Source: Nephromyces sp. MM_2019 (lineage: Eukaryota; Apicomplexa; Aconoidasida; Nephromycida). From it: a stretch of DNA of 60,090 nucleotides. The stretch spans positions 6,010-66,099 of the forward strand of contig JADHZB010001705.1 in the NCBI GenBank assembly GCA_015657535.1, read 5' to 3'. Of this stretch, positions 36,501 through 48,619 are shown piece by piece (within the stretch, counting starts at the first letter, position 1; the number at the start of each line of letters is the position of its first letter). The translations under genes and the position numbers were made by a program. The notes beneath the pieces were generated by a model. It did not search any database. It was not told where the DNA came from and saw nothing but the letters and a program-made list of their open reading frames with translations.

Positions 36501-38092
36501 GTTGAAGTTCACGAAGCAATTAGAAGATGGTCGAAGCTTATCAAGTAGACACACACGATTTATCACTGGTCTATTCAAAGTTAAATAAAATCGAAACCTA
36601 AATTTATTAAAAACCTTATTCAGGGTCTAATTTATCCTACAGCAGATGCACCTATTAGCTTGTGCCTAGAGCCTAATGCATCTTCCATGGTTGTACAAAC
36701 ACGCCCTAATTTGCAGGCACACTGCCACATCCAAATCTGCTTTGCCAAAAAAAGGGACACAAAAATAACTCAGTCTTGTGAGTTTACAACTACCCCTACA
36801 CTAGCATGAGATTGCTTTTTTCTTTGTCAAAATTATGTGAAAAACCCAACTAAATAACAATAAAACACAGGGCTAAACTGTAGGCTGACCAATATCGATT
36901 TTGCACACACCTTAATGTTGAGGGCCGCACCAACAAGCATACTATACATCATAAACATGCACAGCAATTTTGAAGTGTCATCTCAGCACACCAAGCAGTA
37001 GCAAGGCGATAGCTGCAGCTTAGAAAATGCATCATCAAAAGCAACAACTTCTTATGCTGATAGTGAGACGATGAAGAACGAGATAGACCACAGTAGTTCA
37101 AAGATGGTAGCCACCTGGAGAACAAAGCTACGTAAGGAAAGTGTATAATCAGCGCAGAGAACTTTTCTTCAGGATAAAGTTATGTTTCTAGAAATCTGGT
37201 GAAAATCTTTGAAAAAAGTGGAAATAAAAGATTATTTTGAAAGTAAAGCATTACAAAGTGCTAAAACAAACCAGCAAGTTTCTCTCTTCCACGTTAAGCA
37301 CCTCGTTCTCTTCGCAGATGCATTGGTTTACCAGGGAATTCATAGCATCTGCCATTTCTGTGGAGAAAAAAGAAAAAAAATTTACGTCAGGGCAAAAACT
37401 CTATAAAGGGCTTTATGATTGATTTAGTCACGACCATGATAACACTTATTGCACCGCAGAATATACATGTTTCAGTATAATATGATCTTATACTATCCAC
37501 TAAAAATTATCACCAAAAACTTCAGCATACTGGCAAAACAAGTTGTGTAAGATATTGCCGAATAGGTCGAGAGGAAGCAGTGAGAAATTTCCAGCTTACT
37601 CTAAAGCTATGACAATCAGATTATCTCATGAGACACTAATTACCTGCTAAACTTTTTTGCAGAAAATGATCACGAGACGTATAAAATTGGAACCAAATCA
37701 ATATGCATGAAGCCACACACACGGAGCTATCATAACTCGCTTTTTATGGAAAATCCAAAGAACTTACCAATGTGAAAGTCGGTTGTGTTTTGGTATGTGA
37801 TCTACGTGTCTGTTGTGCGTAAGTTCAGCTGTGTGCGTGTGTTCATTCCCATACATAGTAACTCAATTTTTCATTTCATTTGATTATACTTATTTTTTTT
37901 ATATCATCGATAAAATCACAAAAATAAAGACTATGCTGCACGCTTTAGCCTTGGAAAAGGTAGCATACACACACGCGAGTGCTTCGCTAACGCGGATAGT
38001 AATTTACCATCGTAACGCTCCGCCTGTTCGGCTAGCTTTGCCTTATATACAAAGCTGGTGCGCATCGGTTGCTTATCTGTAGCTGCTGCCAT
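33571..38092 (-). CDS. 14-3-3 protein
   Basis: Dimeric adaptor that binds phospho-Ser/Thr motifs; mostly cytosolic and nuclear. Six exons: 38092-38008, 37357-37272, 36105-35902, 35526-35331, 34321-34130, 33605-33571. All junctions are GT-AG, phases are 1,0,0,1,1, and total is 266 codons including TAA, a normal family length. Landmarks: [20 protein letters not shown] (residues about 16-35), [20 protein letters not shown] then [14 protein letters not shown] (family signature 1), [15 protein letters not shown] (residues about 130), [19 protein letters not shown], and [20 protein letters not shown] (signature 2). The phosphate-binding Lys, two Arg and Tyr positions ([16 protein letters not shown]) are all present. 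The last exon of 35 bases gives the short tail [11 protein letters not shown]. Reading through donor 34130-34129 without splicing would instead add an unrelated tail ending at 34080, which I reject because the spliced form fits phase and family. The tail is less acidic than usual. Confidence 0.97.
36470..36537. repeat. Short direct repeat (about 33 bp x 2) in intron 2 of 14-3-3
   Basis: The phrase gaagcaattagaag occurs twice within 68 bases, each copy followed by a related tggt(t/c)gaag block. It lies in the intron between exons 2 and 3. No function suggested. Confidence 0.6.
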
Positions 38093-41000
38093 CCTTGCTA
38101 AAGGGGTTTACACTTCTTAAGCTGTAAAATAATGCACAGAAACAAAATAAATCATACATTTCTCAAGCGAAAAATTATCACTAACACTACTAGGATGCAA
38201 ACTTTAATACTGCATTTAAAACAAACCTCAACACACACCACAAAATTGAAGCTTTAGCAGGAAAAAATAATAAGGACTCCTACATGTAATTTTCAGAAGG
38301 AAAAATCACGACTCCATGCTACCTTGAAAAAAATTCATGGTGCCAACCATGTACATGTTACAACGTATTTTACAGACTGTAAAAAATGAAAAAAACCCAA
38401 CAGAAAAAAATCCTAGTCAGAAAAAGTTCAACAAAAATGCCACATTCTTACAATCACTAAAAAGCTCCTACTACCCCACTTCATTGGTAGGAAATGTATC
38501 AAATATAGGGAAAATACTGCCGTAACAAGTAATGTATGCCATAAGATATCTTCAGCCGGAAAAGGCTCGCGAAAAGGCATCGTTAAGATAAGCTTTAAGG
38601 CACAACTAATAAATCCAAACATAACTTCACTATGGCTAACATGACGGAAGATAACAGCTGAAATCAAAGTTCACAAATTAGACACTCAGAAAAACTTAAC
38701 ATTCATAAAATAAATATTCCCTAGCATTAATATTGCATAAAACTTTAGACTAAATCTGTTTATTCAAGTAACAATGAAGCAATCTGAAGTGGCTTTCCAA
38801 GTGCTAATAGAGAAGCATCACTCAGCTAGTCTTCTGATCAAACTGCTTCCATCAACGAAGGATTCGCAGAAAACAATTAACCACACGGTAAAATTTTACC
38901 CTTCCAATACACCCGAAAAAGCCAGTGTTTAAAGCCATAATGCCTACTACCCGCTCCAGCAAAGAGCAGCCAAACAAATAGCTATACTAGGCTAATGGCG
39001 ACAACACAGAGGAAAAATCTTTCAGAATTCGCAGACAACACAGTGCTATAATCTTTTCTAGTTACAAAGAATACTTGTTTCACCCGGTAGAAGACCCAAA
39101 GTGAGCTACCTAGGATACATGTATTAATAAACTCAAACTGTGCATGCAACTTATCGTTAGATATTCATCCTCTAGCTAATGACGCACATTGTTCAATTTC
39201 TTAGTCTACACGCAATTCTCTTCAAAGCTGAACAATATTGCAGTTATCAAATGAGGCAAAATGTTTCAGGGATCCTAATTAGCCACAGTGATACCAGATG
39301 AAGTTCATACAAATCCAGTAGTAAATGGTTTTCAGACATAGCATATTCTCACCACAATAATATTAAACCGAGAATAGTAAGTTAAATTGTCTCGATGCAG
39401 TACGCAGAAGTATCAAGATTGCAAAGCCTAGCAATTTTAAGACAACTTAGTCACACAATCCACTTAAGCTAAACATAGCACTCGTATTGAGAATTCTCGT
39501 TCACGGCATAGCAATACAGAATTATCACCTTCCATACAATATTTAGAGCTTTTGCAACCACATTACCCAACATCAAAAAAAATTGTCTTCTGAACGGCAG
39601 GATAAAACTACAAAGAGAACAGGATGGCGAATAAGCCTGTAACTACAGCTACTTGGATGGGGGGCACAGCAAGCAGAGGCAGCAGCTAAACTAATAATAC
39701 ACCTTGGTGTGGTTCATTTATCTGTTCATGTCCACTCGTAAAAGCGAGTCAAGTGTAATAAACGCATGAAAGATTCGAATAAACACATATATTGCAAGTT
39801 AACTACATGTAAATCAGCAAATAGCAAGACAGGCGCTAAAATACATGTAAAGAAAAAAAAAGACAAAATTGTTGAAGCTCTAGCAAACAAGAAAATGAGC
39901 AGTAGGATAATCAAGAAGCGCGCACTTTTACATTGCCCCACGATGATAAACGTGCAACCGAATGTTAGTTTACCGCACAACTGTAACTCATATATGGTAC
40001 ACACATACTCCCTTTCGTTCGCATAAGCTAACATAAAAAACCACATCGGATAAAAACGTGAATGAGTTATATAAAGAATGTTCATTAGCATCTTCTCCCA
40101 GAATACACACATGCCCAAAATTCATCCCCAAGTTACAGCAAATTTTTGTCCAACTTCTGTGCGCGCGAAAAATTCAACCGTGAACAACCTAAAAAAATAC
40201 AAACGCCACCTTAAAATGCACCTGTTCACGGAATACAACAATCACTACGCTTCACACAGTAAATAGTACCTAGCCCCACAGTAAACATAAATATGTTCAA
40301 CGAATGGCAAAACCAATTTAACCTAACACCCCCTCTCTCGCGCTTGAGAAAAATAAATGAAGTTGCCAACTGTTGGAAGTAGGATAGGGAATAGGATGCA
40401 CGTACACTTTCGGACGAGTTGCAGAGACAAAAATTTTGCCTTTTGGAAAACAACGTAGAAGAGGGAAGGTGCCACTAATGGGGTGCTTCGTAAATCTTCT
40501 GGTGGAGGGAACTGTTGAGATGTTATTTACAACGGGATGTGATCAGCTGTGTTCTCGTGAGGGGGGGGACCTGCAGCAGCAGCAGTACCATAACACGCAA
40601 TGGCGCTGCGGGCGTGCAGATAAATGTGTGTGTGCTCACCACGCGTACACACTTCGCGATGCGCATCTATTCGCTTGATTTAACCGTGGGGACGTACTGC
40701 CGGCGAGAACAGCGACAACAATAGCGAAAGTCCTCCAATCACCAGGCCCAGTGGCGTTTCCACGTGTGACGATGGAGGAGACGCACGAGGGTAGTGATGG
40801 GGTCCTTCGACTTTGCAAGTAGCATATTACAACAATCTTGAAAAAGGGTGCGCTGGACTGGTCCAGGAATATTTGCGGGTGTGGGAGCTTCGTGTCGTCA
40901 GTACCACTAATGGATACACGCGGGATCAGCCGCAATCAGGCAGTATATTAGCACGTCGATTCTGCTAGGAGAAACATGTCCACCGCATAATGCTGCGCTT

Positions 41001-41893
41001 GTTTGGTAGATAGGCGGAAACACGCCTGAACTTGCTACAGGTGGAGCGTGTGTTATACCACCGAGGTGGCGACGGCCGGCCCCAAGGTAAGCCTTAAACG
41101 CAGGAGCAGCAACCACAACACATCGCGTGACCCCGCATACGTAAAAAGCAGAAATATACCAGAATAAACGTGTGTGTTCAGTACCCTACAATAGAGGTCT
41201 ACTATAGGTGGGTGGGAGATACATCACCAGGCTGAATACGCGATACTCAGCTACAACTGTAAGTCTGCGCGCTGCCCAGTGACCTTGGCAATTCTGTGCA
41301 TTATCGAGTGACCCTGGGAGGTCTGCGTGCTACCAAGGGATATTAGTGAGTATGCCCGCTGGCAGGGTAACTTGAGCAACTCTGACAACTGTACTACCTT
41401 ATTTGTTGGCTCACCTGGAATCAAACAGTTAGCAGTCATAGTAGACTGACAGGTGGCAAGCAAGAAGGATTGAAAACAAGAGTGTGCAGTATACTATATG
41501 GCTGGGTTTCGCTCGTTGCTGGATGCCCAATCCTGTCAATGACGATGGATTACACAATTAGGAGAAGTTACTGAGAATCTCTTAAGGTTAATTGGGCGTT
41601 AGCCTTCCAATATTCCTTGGTGGTAAGCAATGGGAAGAGGTTACGTGGCGGGTAGCCCAATTTGGGGGAGGGACACTCTAATACAAATCCAAGCAAAATT
41701 AATTATCCGTTATCCAAGTATACACGGCGAGAAACTCAATCATTTTATGTGATTCATGTTACCCCAACAGGCATACTCTTGTCATTACACCTTGATGGCT
41801 TCGCAAGGTACCGAATGGCACAGAATATGTCTAAGTTGTACCGTCCGCTGATGGTAAAACCCGGGGCATGACGAAAGCTAGGCTCAGCTTGTC
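38093..41893. other. 5' flank of 14-3-3 and gene-poor spacer
   Basis: From 38.1 to about 40.3 kb the plus strand is A/C-rich, matching the sense-strand T/G bias of the minus-strand 14-3-3 gene, so this is probably promoter, 5' UTR or an upstream minus-strand unit. A 130-codon minus frame at 39726-40118 is hydrophobic but lacks motifs or splice support. From about 40.4 kb composition shifts to a more balanced, GC-richer type. I recognise no gene or RNA. Confidence 0.4.
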
Positions 41894-41985
41894 TATATAG
41901 GATACTTTCTGTGCAGCACACGCCCCTAACTGGTTCTTTCTATATGATACTTTCCGTGCAACATACGCCCATAACTGGTTCTTTC
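41894..41985. repeat. 47/45-bp direct repeat, 2 copies
   Basis: Copies 41894-41940 and 41941-41985 both run from tatat(ag)gatactttc to taactggttctttc. They differ by one 2-base indel and several substitutions. Confidence 0.88.
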
Positions 41986-42054
41986 AGGTCAAATAATACT
42001 TGGGACATTGTGAGGACAAGGCTCATGAGCATTCTATGCCCGGTAAACTGCAAG

Positions 42055-42340
42055 ATGGACGATAGGTTACATTCCGGGTGAGAAGGTATTCTGCATTCCA
42101 AGTGCAACCATAAGTGACGTACTAGGTGCAATGATAGTTTGGACCGGAGGTTCAATAATGCTATAAGTTCTGGGTGCGACGATAACTTACATTGGAGGTA
42201 CAGCAATAAATTGCATTCTAGATGTGACGATATTATGCCTCCAAGTAACAATGATATCCGCTGTAGTTACGACGAGTTGCACGCTGGATACAGCAGTAAT
42301 TCATATGCTTCTGGTGGTTATCGGTGTCTTAATGCGAGGT
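42055..42340. repeat. Degenerate ~24-bp minisatellite
   Basis: Roughly ten to twelve diverged units resembling cattctaggtgcaacgataa plus gttg. Unit lengths drift between about 22 and 26 bases. The minus-strand frame 41940-42251 reads as a matching Leu/His/Ser repeat (SHPECNL, LHLECRI), which is explained by the DNA repeat rather than by a real protein. Confidence 0.7.
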
Positions 42341-45300
42341 CATGAAATTCATTGTAAAATTATTTTGTGAATATGAAAACAACTAGCATGGTGACTCCGC
42401 GGTAACTATTCTGATTTCTCTAGCAAAGTAAAATTAGCTTAGCGACTGCTGCACAACTAGAGGCTTTGTAACGGTAGCGAAGTATCGTAACATTAACTAG
42501 TCTTGTTTTTATAGTACGCATAACCGCTTGGAGTTGCCCCCATGTGAAATGAATGGGGAAAATTTCTTGGCCACGCTATGTGTGTAAAACGGGTAGCTTC
42601 ACTCAAGAGTATAGTCTGGTAGGCAACGCCCTTTGATATATGGCAGTCTTCTTTATGTGTTGCGTTCGGTAGTGCAAATGCAAATTCCCGGATTTTAGTG
42701 CCTAGAAATTTAAATGGGAAACCTGAACATTGATGAGTGGAATCTAGGCGCGGATACACCAAAACAGGGATAATGTGAGTAGAGCGCGCCCACGTAAAAA
42801 TGATTGAACTTCAGATATATTACCAGGAATAATACGCAGTGCTGCGCATCCCTCATGCATACACTGCCTAACATGTACGGTACCTTTCGGTATGTGTATT
42901 ACCTTCCAGGGTTAATCTTATCCTTACACTGGCTACGGGGCTTCTGCACATATATAATAACGTGCACCGTAAAAGCTAAGTAAACTCTACGACACGAAGA
43001 AGCAGAGGAGCTGCTGCCGTGCAAAATTGTGCGAAAATGCCATGAGCAAAAAATCTGCATCCCGCGAAAAAAATTTTCTATGTGAGAATTCCTCAGTCAA
43101 CACCCCATTACGGTGTGATGTAGTGCTATAGAGGGAAACAAAAAATCGGAACTGCAGAGAAAGAGAAACAAAATGGGGGATATCAATGAGGATGAAAAAT
43201 AGTGATTTTGCTCAAGGAGTGCATATTTACGTTTATGCGACTTGGTGAGAAGCGGAAATTCCGCTTGCTTCACGCAATAAGTACACTTTCAAGAATGCAC
43301 ACATGTAAATTTTGTATTAGCCGGGGCATAAGATTACAAGCTTGCCAACATCTTGCTTTCAGTTACGTCCTCTTTTGTTGATATATCATAGAAAATCAGA
43401 GGGGAAGGTACTGTTAAGCTCTTTGAGGGATAGTACCTGGAAAGGTAAGAGTAACTACCTGCACTGTAGTGATAACTGCAACAAGGTTTTTTTCATGGTT
43501 TAACTTATGTCAAGCTAGAATCAAACCTTTCTAATGCAAACAGTATTTTTTTATATGCACGGTACTACTAGCAAATTCTGGGATGAACTTCAAGAAAATG
43601 TACTTTTCGCATTGTAAGCACAGCTAAGAGGTTTTCTGCCTTACTCTTATCCCTTTGAAGTGCAAATCTTCCTTGTTAAGCACTAAAGCACATAAAATAA
43701 AGATAACTCTCAAAAGAAAAGAAGCACAGCTTTTCATTGAGTTTTCCCACCAACGTGGCTGTGCTGCACCTCCGGGAGGAAAGCTGGCTTGCAAATGAGG
43801 CTGTATACGCTTGCATATTTTTTTAAAGGGAGCAAAAGCGGGGTACAAGGATCGCTAGGTGTTGTTAATGTAAGTTGATAAAGCTGTACACTCTCATGGA
43901 TTTTCTCGGTTTTTCAAGAATGTTCCAGAAAAGCAAATTAGACTAAAATTCTGCATACATTTCTATATTGATAAGGAAGCAAAAAAAAAGGGCACATAGT
44001 TTGTGGTGGGCTACGTTAAGCCCAAGGGTTCTTAAATTCAAGTTCAATAGATTTAGGGTAAATAGCTAATGAGAGACTGGTCGAGACCTTTCTTTTGCTT
44101 GCTTTGTGAATCCTGCTATAACTTGCTGATACTGCCTGCATGACAGATTCTCTGTCGAGCTGGAGACATATATTTGTTTTTCAAACAAGATAAGTTTCAA
44201 AATCTCAGTAGATGATGTAGTTAGGCCCTTTCCATGCTTAGAAATTGCAAAAAAAGTTACAAGGATTGAATTTTTGGCTTATGTAAAAGCATATTTCTAA
44301 ACTGCAAAATATAACGAAAAAACCGCTTGATTGATAACATTTTTATAACCGAAGGAAAAACTGTCATATGCTGCTGAAATTTGCAGTCTCCATCTTTGGT
44401 AGTTTATTCAGAGTGAGTGAGGAGTATCAGCGTATAATAATATGCAATTTATCATCAAAACTCCAAATTACCAAAGCTGGCATGGACTACCAAAGATAAA
44501 TTTAGGTACATGCTGAACACAGTTGGCTATTTTATATATTGCATGGCGCCAATCTTTTCGCAGCTCAAATATATAAATTGGCTTGCCTCAACCTAAACGA
44601 GGAATAATCGGACATCTGCCTTACGCAGTTCGTTTCATTAGATTACCCGAGGGATATAGAACTAAGCCCTCAAGCCTTCCTAAATATTCAAGACACATAG
44701 ATGCCATATATCACATGCCCATGTCATTCTCACCCTTTGTGGCCTGAGGTGGTAACATTACTTATTTATGCCTCCGTATATGTAACATATAGGAATTATT
44801 GGTAAGAAAAGTATATAGTAATTGAATGTTTGAAACCCTCACATACTAAAAATGAAAACTAGCTACAGCAGCTGTGTGAAAATAAGCACCAACAAGCAAT
44901 AACATATCTAAACCTAGTGAAATAAGTACAAAAATAAACCCAATCAAGAAATAAGCTCTATCTTATCAATAGATATACTAACAATTGAAATAGGAACAGG
45001 ACTTATACCCCTGATTTCTTAAGCAGACTAGGAATGCGAGTCTGCGGGAAAGACATTAGACTTGGTTAATATATCATAGCTCATCTTCAGCACAAGTATA
45101 CGCTGCTCCCTCTCGCACTTATATGCAGAGCCATATGCTAACCTCATTTAGTAATTTGTATATGAAAAAAATACGTTACGTATTCAATGCTGCCTCACAT
45201 AAAATCAGAATCTACAGAAAATTCATAACAAATCATCAATTCAGTACTCCTTCCAGCAATAGGTAATTTTACCCTCTTTGTGGGCGCGCAACTGTAGTAG

Positions 45301-46088
45301 TGGCGCACCTCTCCTTGGTTAGTGCTAAACCCGTGGTAGAAGCACGCATATCATCGCTTCATGGGCATATGTATGCGTGTAAAGATACATAAATTTACGC
45401 ACTCACGCATGTATAAGCAATCATATGGACACTCATACCAACACCCCAAACACACATCGATGCAAACAACCATAGACATGTCCACACACTCCTGTATACA
45501 CATCCATACACACACGTATCGACACACACCCACACACATCAATACACCCCCATATACAGACGCACCTATCTACACGTATTGACACATCGACGCACGCACC
45601 TACACACATCGACACAAATATCCACACACACATCCACATACATGTCAGCGCACACACGCCCACACCAACAAACTAACACACAAGTCGCCAGCATTGAAAA
45701 ATACAGAGAAGCGGCGACGGCGCGCAGCTTAGCAGCTTCCTTCGCTAGCCCAAACTTTTGTCCATCCCTGTAAACCACCAGGCACGCGACCCTAGAGGCA
45801 AGCACACATACACACTATTCCCCATGATTACATGGTTTATATAGTGTGAAAGTACGCGCGCACAACACATTCCAAAACTCACCAGCCTCGTCCAGCTTCT
45901 ACGAATGGAACTTTATGTTCGTGCATACACACATGCACATGCGCATACACACACACGGACACACACACACACGCACATGCACATCCACGTACACACACAC
46001 ACGCGCACGCATACACATACACCTGCACAAACACTTCCACATACCTACTCTTTTTATATATTTATGCAGTACACACGCCGAAGCTCAC
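42341..46088. other. Gene-poor spacer with CA-rich sequence at its right end
   Basis: No conserved gene found. A minus frame at 43624-43848 (contains PHLQASFPPGGAAQPRWWEN) looks somewhat protein-like but has no phase-consistent splice partners. From 45.4 to 46.0 kb the plus strand is an imperfect CA-rich microsatellite belt (for example 45940-46025), so the Thr/His and Cys/Val frames over it are spurious. The A/C bias on the plus strand from about 44.6 to 46.2 kb suggests minus-strand transcription. Confidence 0.4.
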
Positions 46089-46224
46089 CAAGTTCTTCGG
46101 GCTTCAGCAAGCAATTTCCTCGGCTAGTTTCAGTAGGGCCTTTAAAGAGAAGAATTGGTAGCGCGAATTTAACATAGAGGTAAGCCTCCTCTGCGGAAAC
46201 TAAATATAATCCGTTGTCCTTTTG
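46089..46224 (-). CDS. Candidate internal exon of an unidentified gene
   Basis: Minus-strand segment bounded by a CAG acceptor at its right and a strong GTGAGC donor at its left, encoding 45 codons plus one base. It contains LYLVSAEEAYLYVKFALPIL and then LLKPEEL. A further frame just upstream (46395-46444, SKCPLIGAII) could be the preceding exon with a phase-0 donor. The order short G-rich strand, then an L-x-L-S-x-EEA helix is faintly reminiscent of the N-terminal half of the tRNA-splicing endonuclease SEN34/SEN2 family. I could not find the catalytic domain, so this is only a suggestion. Confidence 0.33.
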
Positions 46225-47491
46225 CTGGCATAAAGTTATCAACCGGGTACAATAGGCTAGAGGACAGGTTTTTTTTATCGCATGGGCCGACATTGACTTG
46301 GGCGGCTTGCCCACCACTTAGAATGTCTCCCAAAGTATCTATTACTTTTAAAAAAACACAAATAGTGTGCCTTGCGACACAAGTGTCATTACCTACGATT
46401 ATAGCCCCAATAAGAGGACACTTTGAAGCTGAAATGACTGCCATTTGAAGCTGAAAAGATAATCACTTCCTTCGTTGCACTATCTCTGTACAAGGTGGAA
46501 TTGCTGATTGCTGGCAGTTGAATTAAAACATTGACTACCGGCTGTTACAATAGGTGGACGAGTGCTGGACTGCCTGTGATGCTTGAAGTACTTTAAGTCA
46601 ACCCTATGATGTGAGACATATGCAGCTCACACACTAACTTTGGAAGACGACTAGTCTTTTCAGCAATAGCTTAACTTTGATCTTCTTTGTATGAAGTAAT
46701 TGCTTGTAACCTGTCTGGAGTAGGAGACTGCTTATGCTTGGTTTACATCTTGTGTTTATAATCAAGTTTCCCTTGGTGATACATGCGCTTTGTCTTTAAA
46801 AAGGGAAATTTTGGGGTTTGCGTGATAAGTTGTGGAGCCGGTAGGTAAGATGTTGTGTTGCGCGGTTAGGAGGCTATTTTTTTAATGTTATGTTTGTGTT
46901 AGTGTGTTTGTGGGTGTGTGTATCGATGTGTGTGCTGGTGCGTCTGTTAGTGTGTTGATGAATGTATTGGTGTATGTATTCGTGTGTTTATAAGTGTATT
47001 AGTGTGTTGATGTGCTTTTTTTTTTGACGCTGGGGCTTTCTGCGCCATAATTTTCATTCGGCTATACTTCCTGGGCGTAATCGTCCGTTTCAAAGAGGTG
47101 GAAAAAATGGAATACTTGCTTTAATTGGAGAATTTCACGGCGAAACTGTTGCAGCTGAATAGCCGAATGTGTGCGAGTTTATCAAGCGATACCAACGAGC
47201 GTTGAGCTTGTGCGAGTTTGCGCAATGCTCTGAATAACTATCGGGATCTTCTTCTGATTATATTATACTTTCGCGAGCATTTGTAGGTGCATATCTGACT
47301 TTATTTTCATGTAAGAATCTACTCCCTCTTCCTCGATAATTTGCTGCTTGAGGATGTGGTTCTTCTGAGTGTTATATGTTAGTAATGTTACCAAATTTAT
47401 GTCTGATGATTTCACTAGAGCACAGTGACGGGTTTTTTACACTAGTAGTAGTGCTGCTGAATAGATGGTTGCATGGTGGATTCCTGCGATT

Positions 47492-47587
47492 CTCTTTCGA
47501 AAGAGAGGCATATTGAAGGTGTTTGCTAATGGTGTTACTGAATTCATGCCTATATAACGGATTCCTGAACTCCTCTTTCGAAAGAGG
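47492..47587. repeat. Pair of 16-bp perfect palindromes 80 bp apart
   Basis: TCTCTTTCGAAAGAGA at 47492-47507 and CCTCTTTCGAAAGAGG at 47572-47587. Each is a perfect inverted repeat with no spacer. Both are preceded by a shared ggattcctg block and followed by g(g)catat/gatat, so an about 80-bp segment appears duplicated with the palindrome kept by compensating changes at its ends. Confidence 0.9.
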
Positions 47588-48124
47588 GATATATATGAGT
47601 TCTATTTCTGTTTCCGAGTAGCTTCAACTTTAGGATTTCTGCTATCAAAAATACAAGAAGAGCACATCCCTATATATAACTTTTAGGCTTCTTTTTAGTG
47701 TTTCTAGAGAGGAAGCACGCATTACTGATTTCAAGCAATTTTTTGTACTGTAAAATGCGCAGATTCATAAGATTGTTTTCTCCTTTTTTTCATGATTTTA
47801 GTGTGTGTGTTAATCCTTCAAAGTTAGGAATATTTAAGCAGTAGCATACTTCTCATTCCTGTTTCTTATATAATTCTTGGTGTTTTCAGGTTGTCTTAAT
47901 CGCCGTGCAAGGCTCCTGCTGCTATCATCTTAAGGGAGTAAAACTACCATATCTACGCATCTGTTTCTGGGTCTTGTGGGGATTGTTTTCTGTTTTTAAA
48001 AGATTGGATTTTGAGTATTTGCTGGCTCTTTTTAGTGTGCTTTGGTGTATGCATTTTCACTTGTGGCTATAGGGGTTTCCTAGTGTCTTATGAATATGGT
48101 TTGTTTCGCTTGTGTTTGTGTCGA

Positions 48125-48290
48125 GGCACTTTCGTGGGTGTTGATGCACTTGTGTGTGGGTGAGCATGCTCTTTTGTTAGTCGACACGCTCTTGTGTGGG
48201 TAGGCATGCTGTTGCGTATGTTGACACGCTCTTGCGTATGTTGGCACTTTCTTGTGTGTGTTGATATGCTCTTTTGTCAGCTACTACCCT
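48125..48290. repeat. Degenerate GT-rich repeat, unit about 22-26 bp
   Basis: Six or seven loosely related units of the type gttgacacgctcttgtgtgt. They are diverged in sequence and length. The array lies in the presumed intron or 5' region of the candidate gene ending at 48619. Confidence 0.65.
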
Positions 48291-48544
48291 GTTTTCCTAA
48301 CTATAGTCCCTCTTTTATGTCTGCGTATGTCTCTGTGTGCCGGTTTTTTTGAATGCCTCTTCATAAACTTCTTCATACTTTTTTGTGTGTTGCTTCCATG
48401 TATCCCCATATATCAGGGCGTAATTTTTTAGGATTTACACTTTTAAGAGTATTTCCTTGTTTTAAGCTACTTTTAGAGCCTAGCCTTCTTGAGCGGTGTG
48501 CGAATTTTTTTTTCTGATGAATAAAATCTACCGGCAATTTTTAG

Positions 48545-48619
48545 GCTTTTAGTGCATATAGTAACGGGAAGGAAGATGTAGAGCAAAGATATCAAGATGA
48601 ATTTGTTAGTGAAATTTGA
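48545..48619 (+). CDS. Candidate terminal exon, unidentified gene
   Basis: After a T-rich tract ending in AG (48543-48544), an open frame of 24 codons plus TGA encodes AFSAYSNGKEDVEQRYQDEF followed by VSEI. Composition is charged and unlike the GT-repeat frames around it. If real it is the 3' end of a plus-strand spliced gene whose other exons lie between about 46.6 and 48.3 kb. No start, family or complete model could be derived. Confidence 0.35.
   Translation, partial: AFSAYSNGKEDVEQRYQDEFVSEI

Larger units (their letters stand above)
46225..48544. other. T/G-rich spacer with possible exons
   Basis: From about 46.6 kb the plus strand is T/G-rich with GT microsatellites at 46895-47010. The stretch 47030-47270 contains protein-like frames on both strands (plus: GRNRPFQRGGKNGILALIGE; minus: IQLQQFRREILQLKQVF), at most one of which can be real. 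A plus segment near 47697-47741 (VSREEARITDFKQFF), after a TTTTTAG acceptor and before GTACTG, may be an exon of the gene ending at 48619. Confidence 0.3.

Noticed and set aside
39726..40118. Possible small membrane protein (130 codons, minus)
   Set aside because: Hydrophobicity follows from the A/C-rich plus strand (T-rich codons on minus); no start context, homology or exon partners.
41940..42251. Leu-rich repeat protein on the minus strand
   Set aside because: The peptide periodicity follows a degenerate ~24-bp DNA repeat; there is no LRR consensus and no splice context.
45351..46127. Several overlapping ORFs over a CA-rich belt
   Set aside because: Microsatellite translations (THTHTH, CVCVC) with no independent support.
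47028..47270. Protein-like frames on both strands
   Set aside because: Equally plausible frames on opposite strands cannot both be real, no acceptor opens the plus frame, and the minus version needs a frameshift. Mentioned only in the spacer entry.
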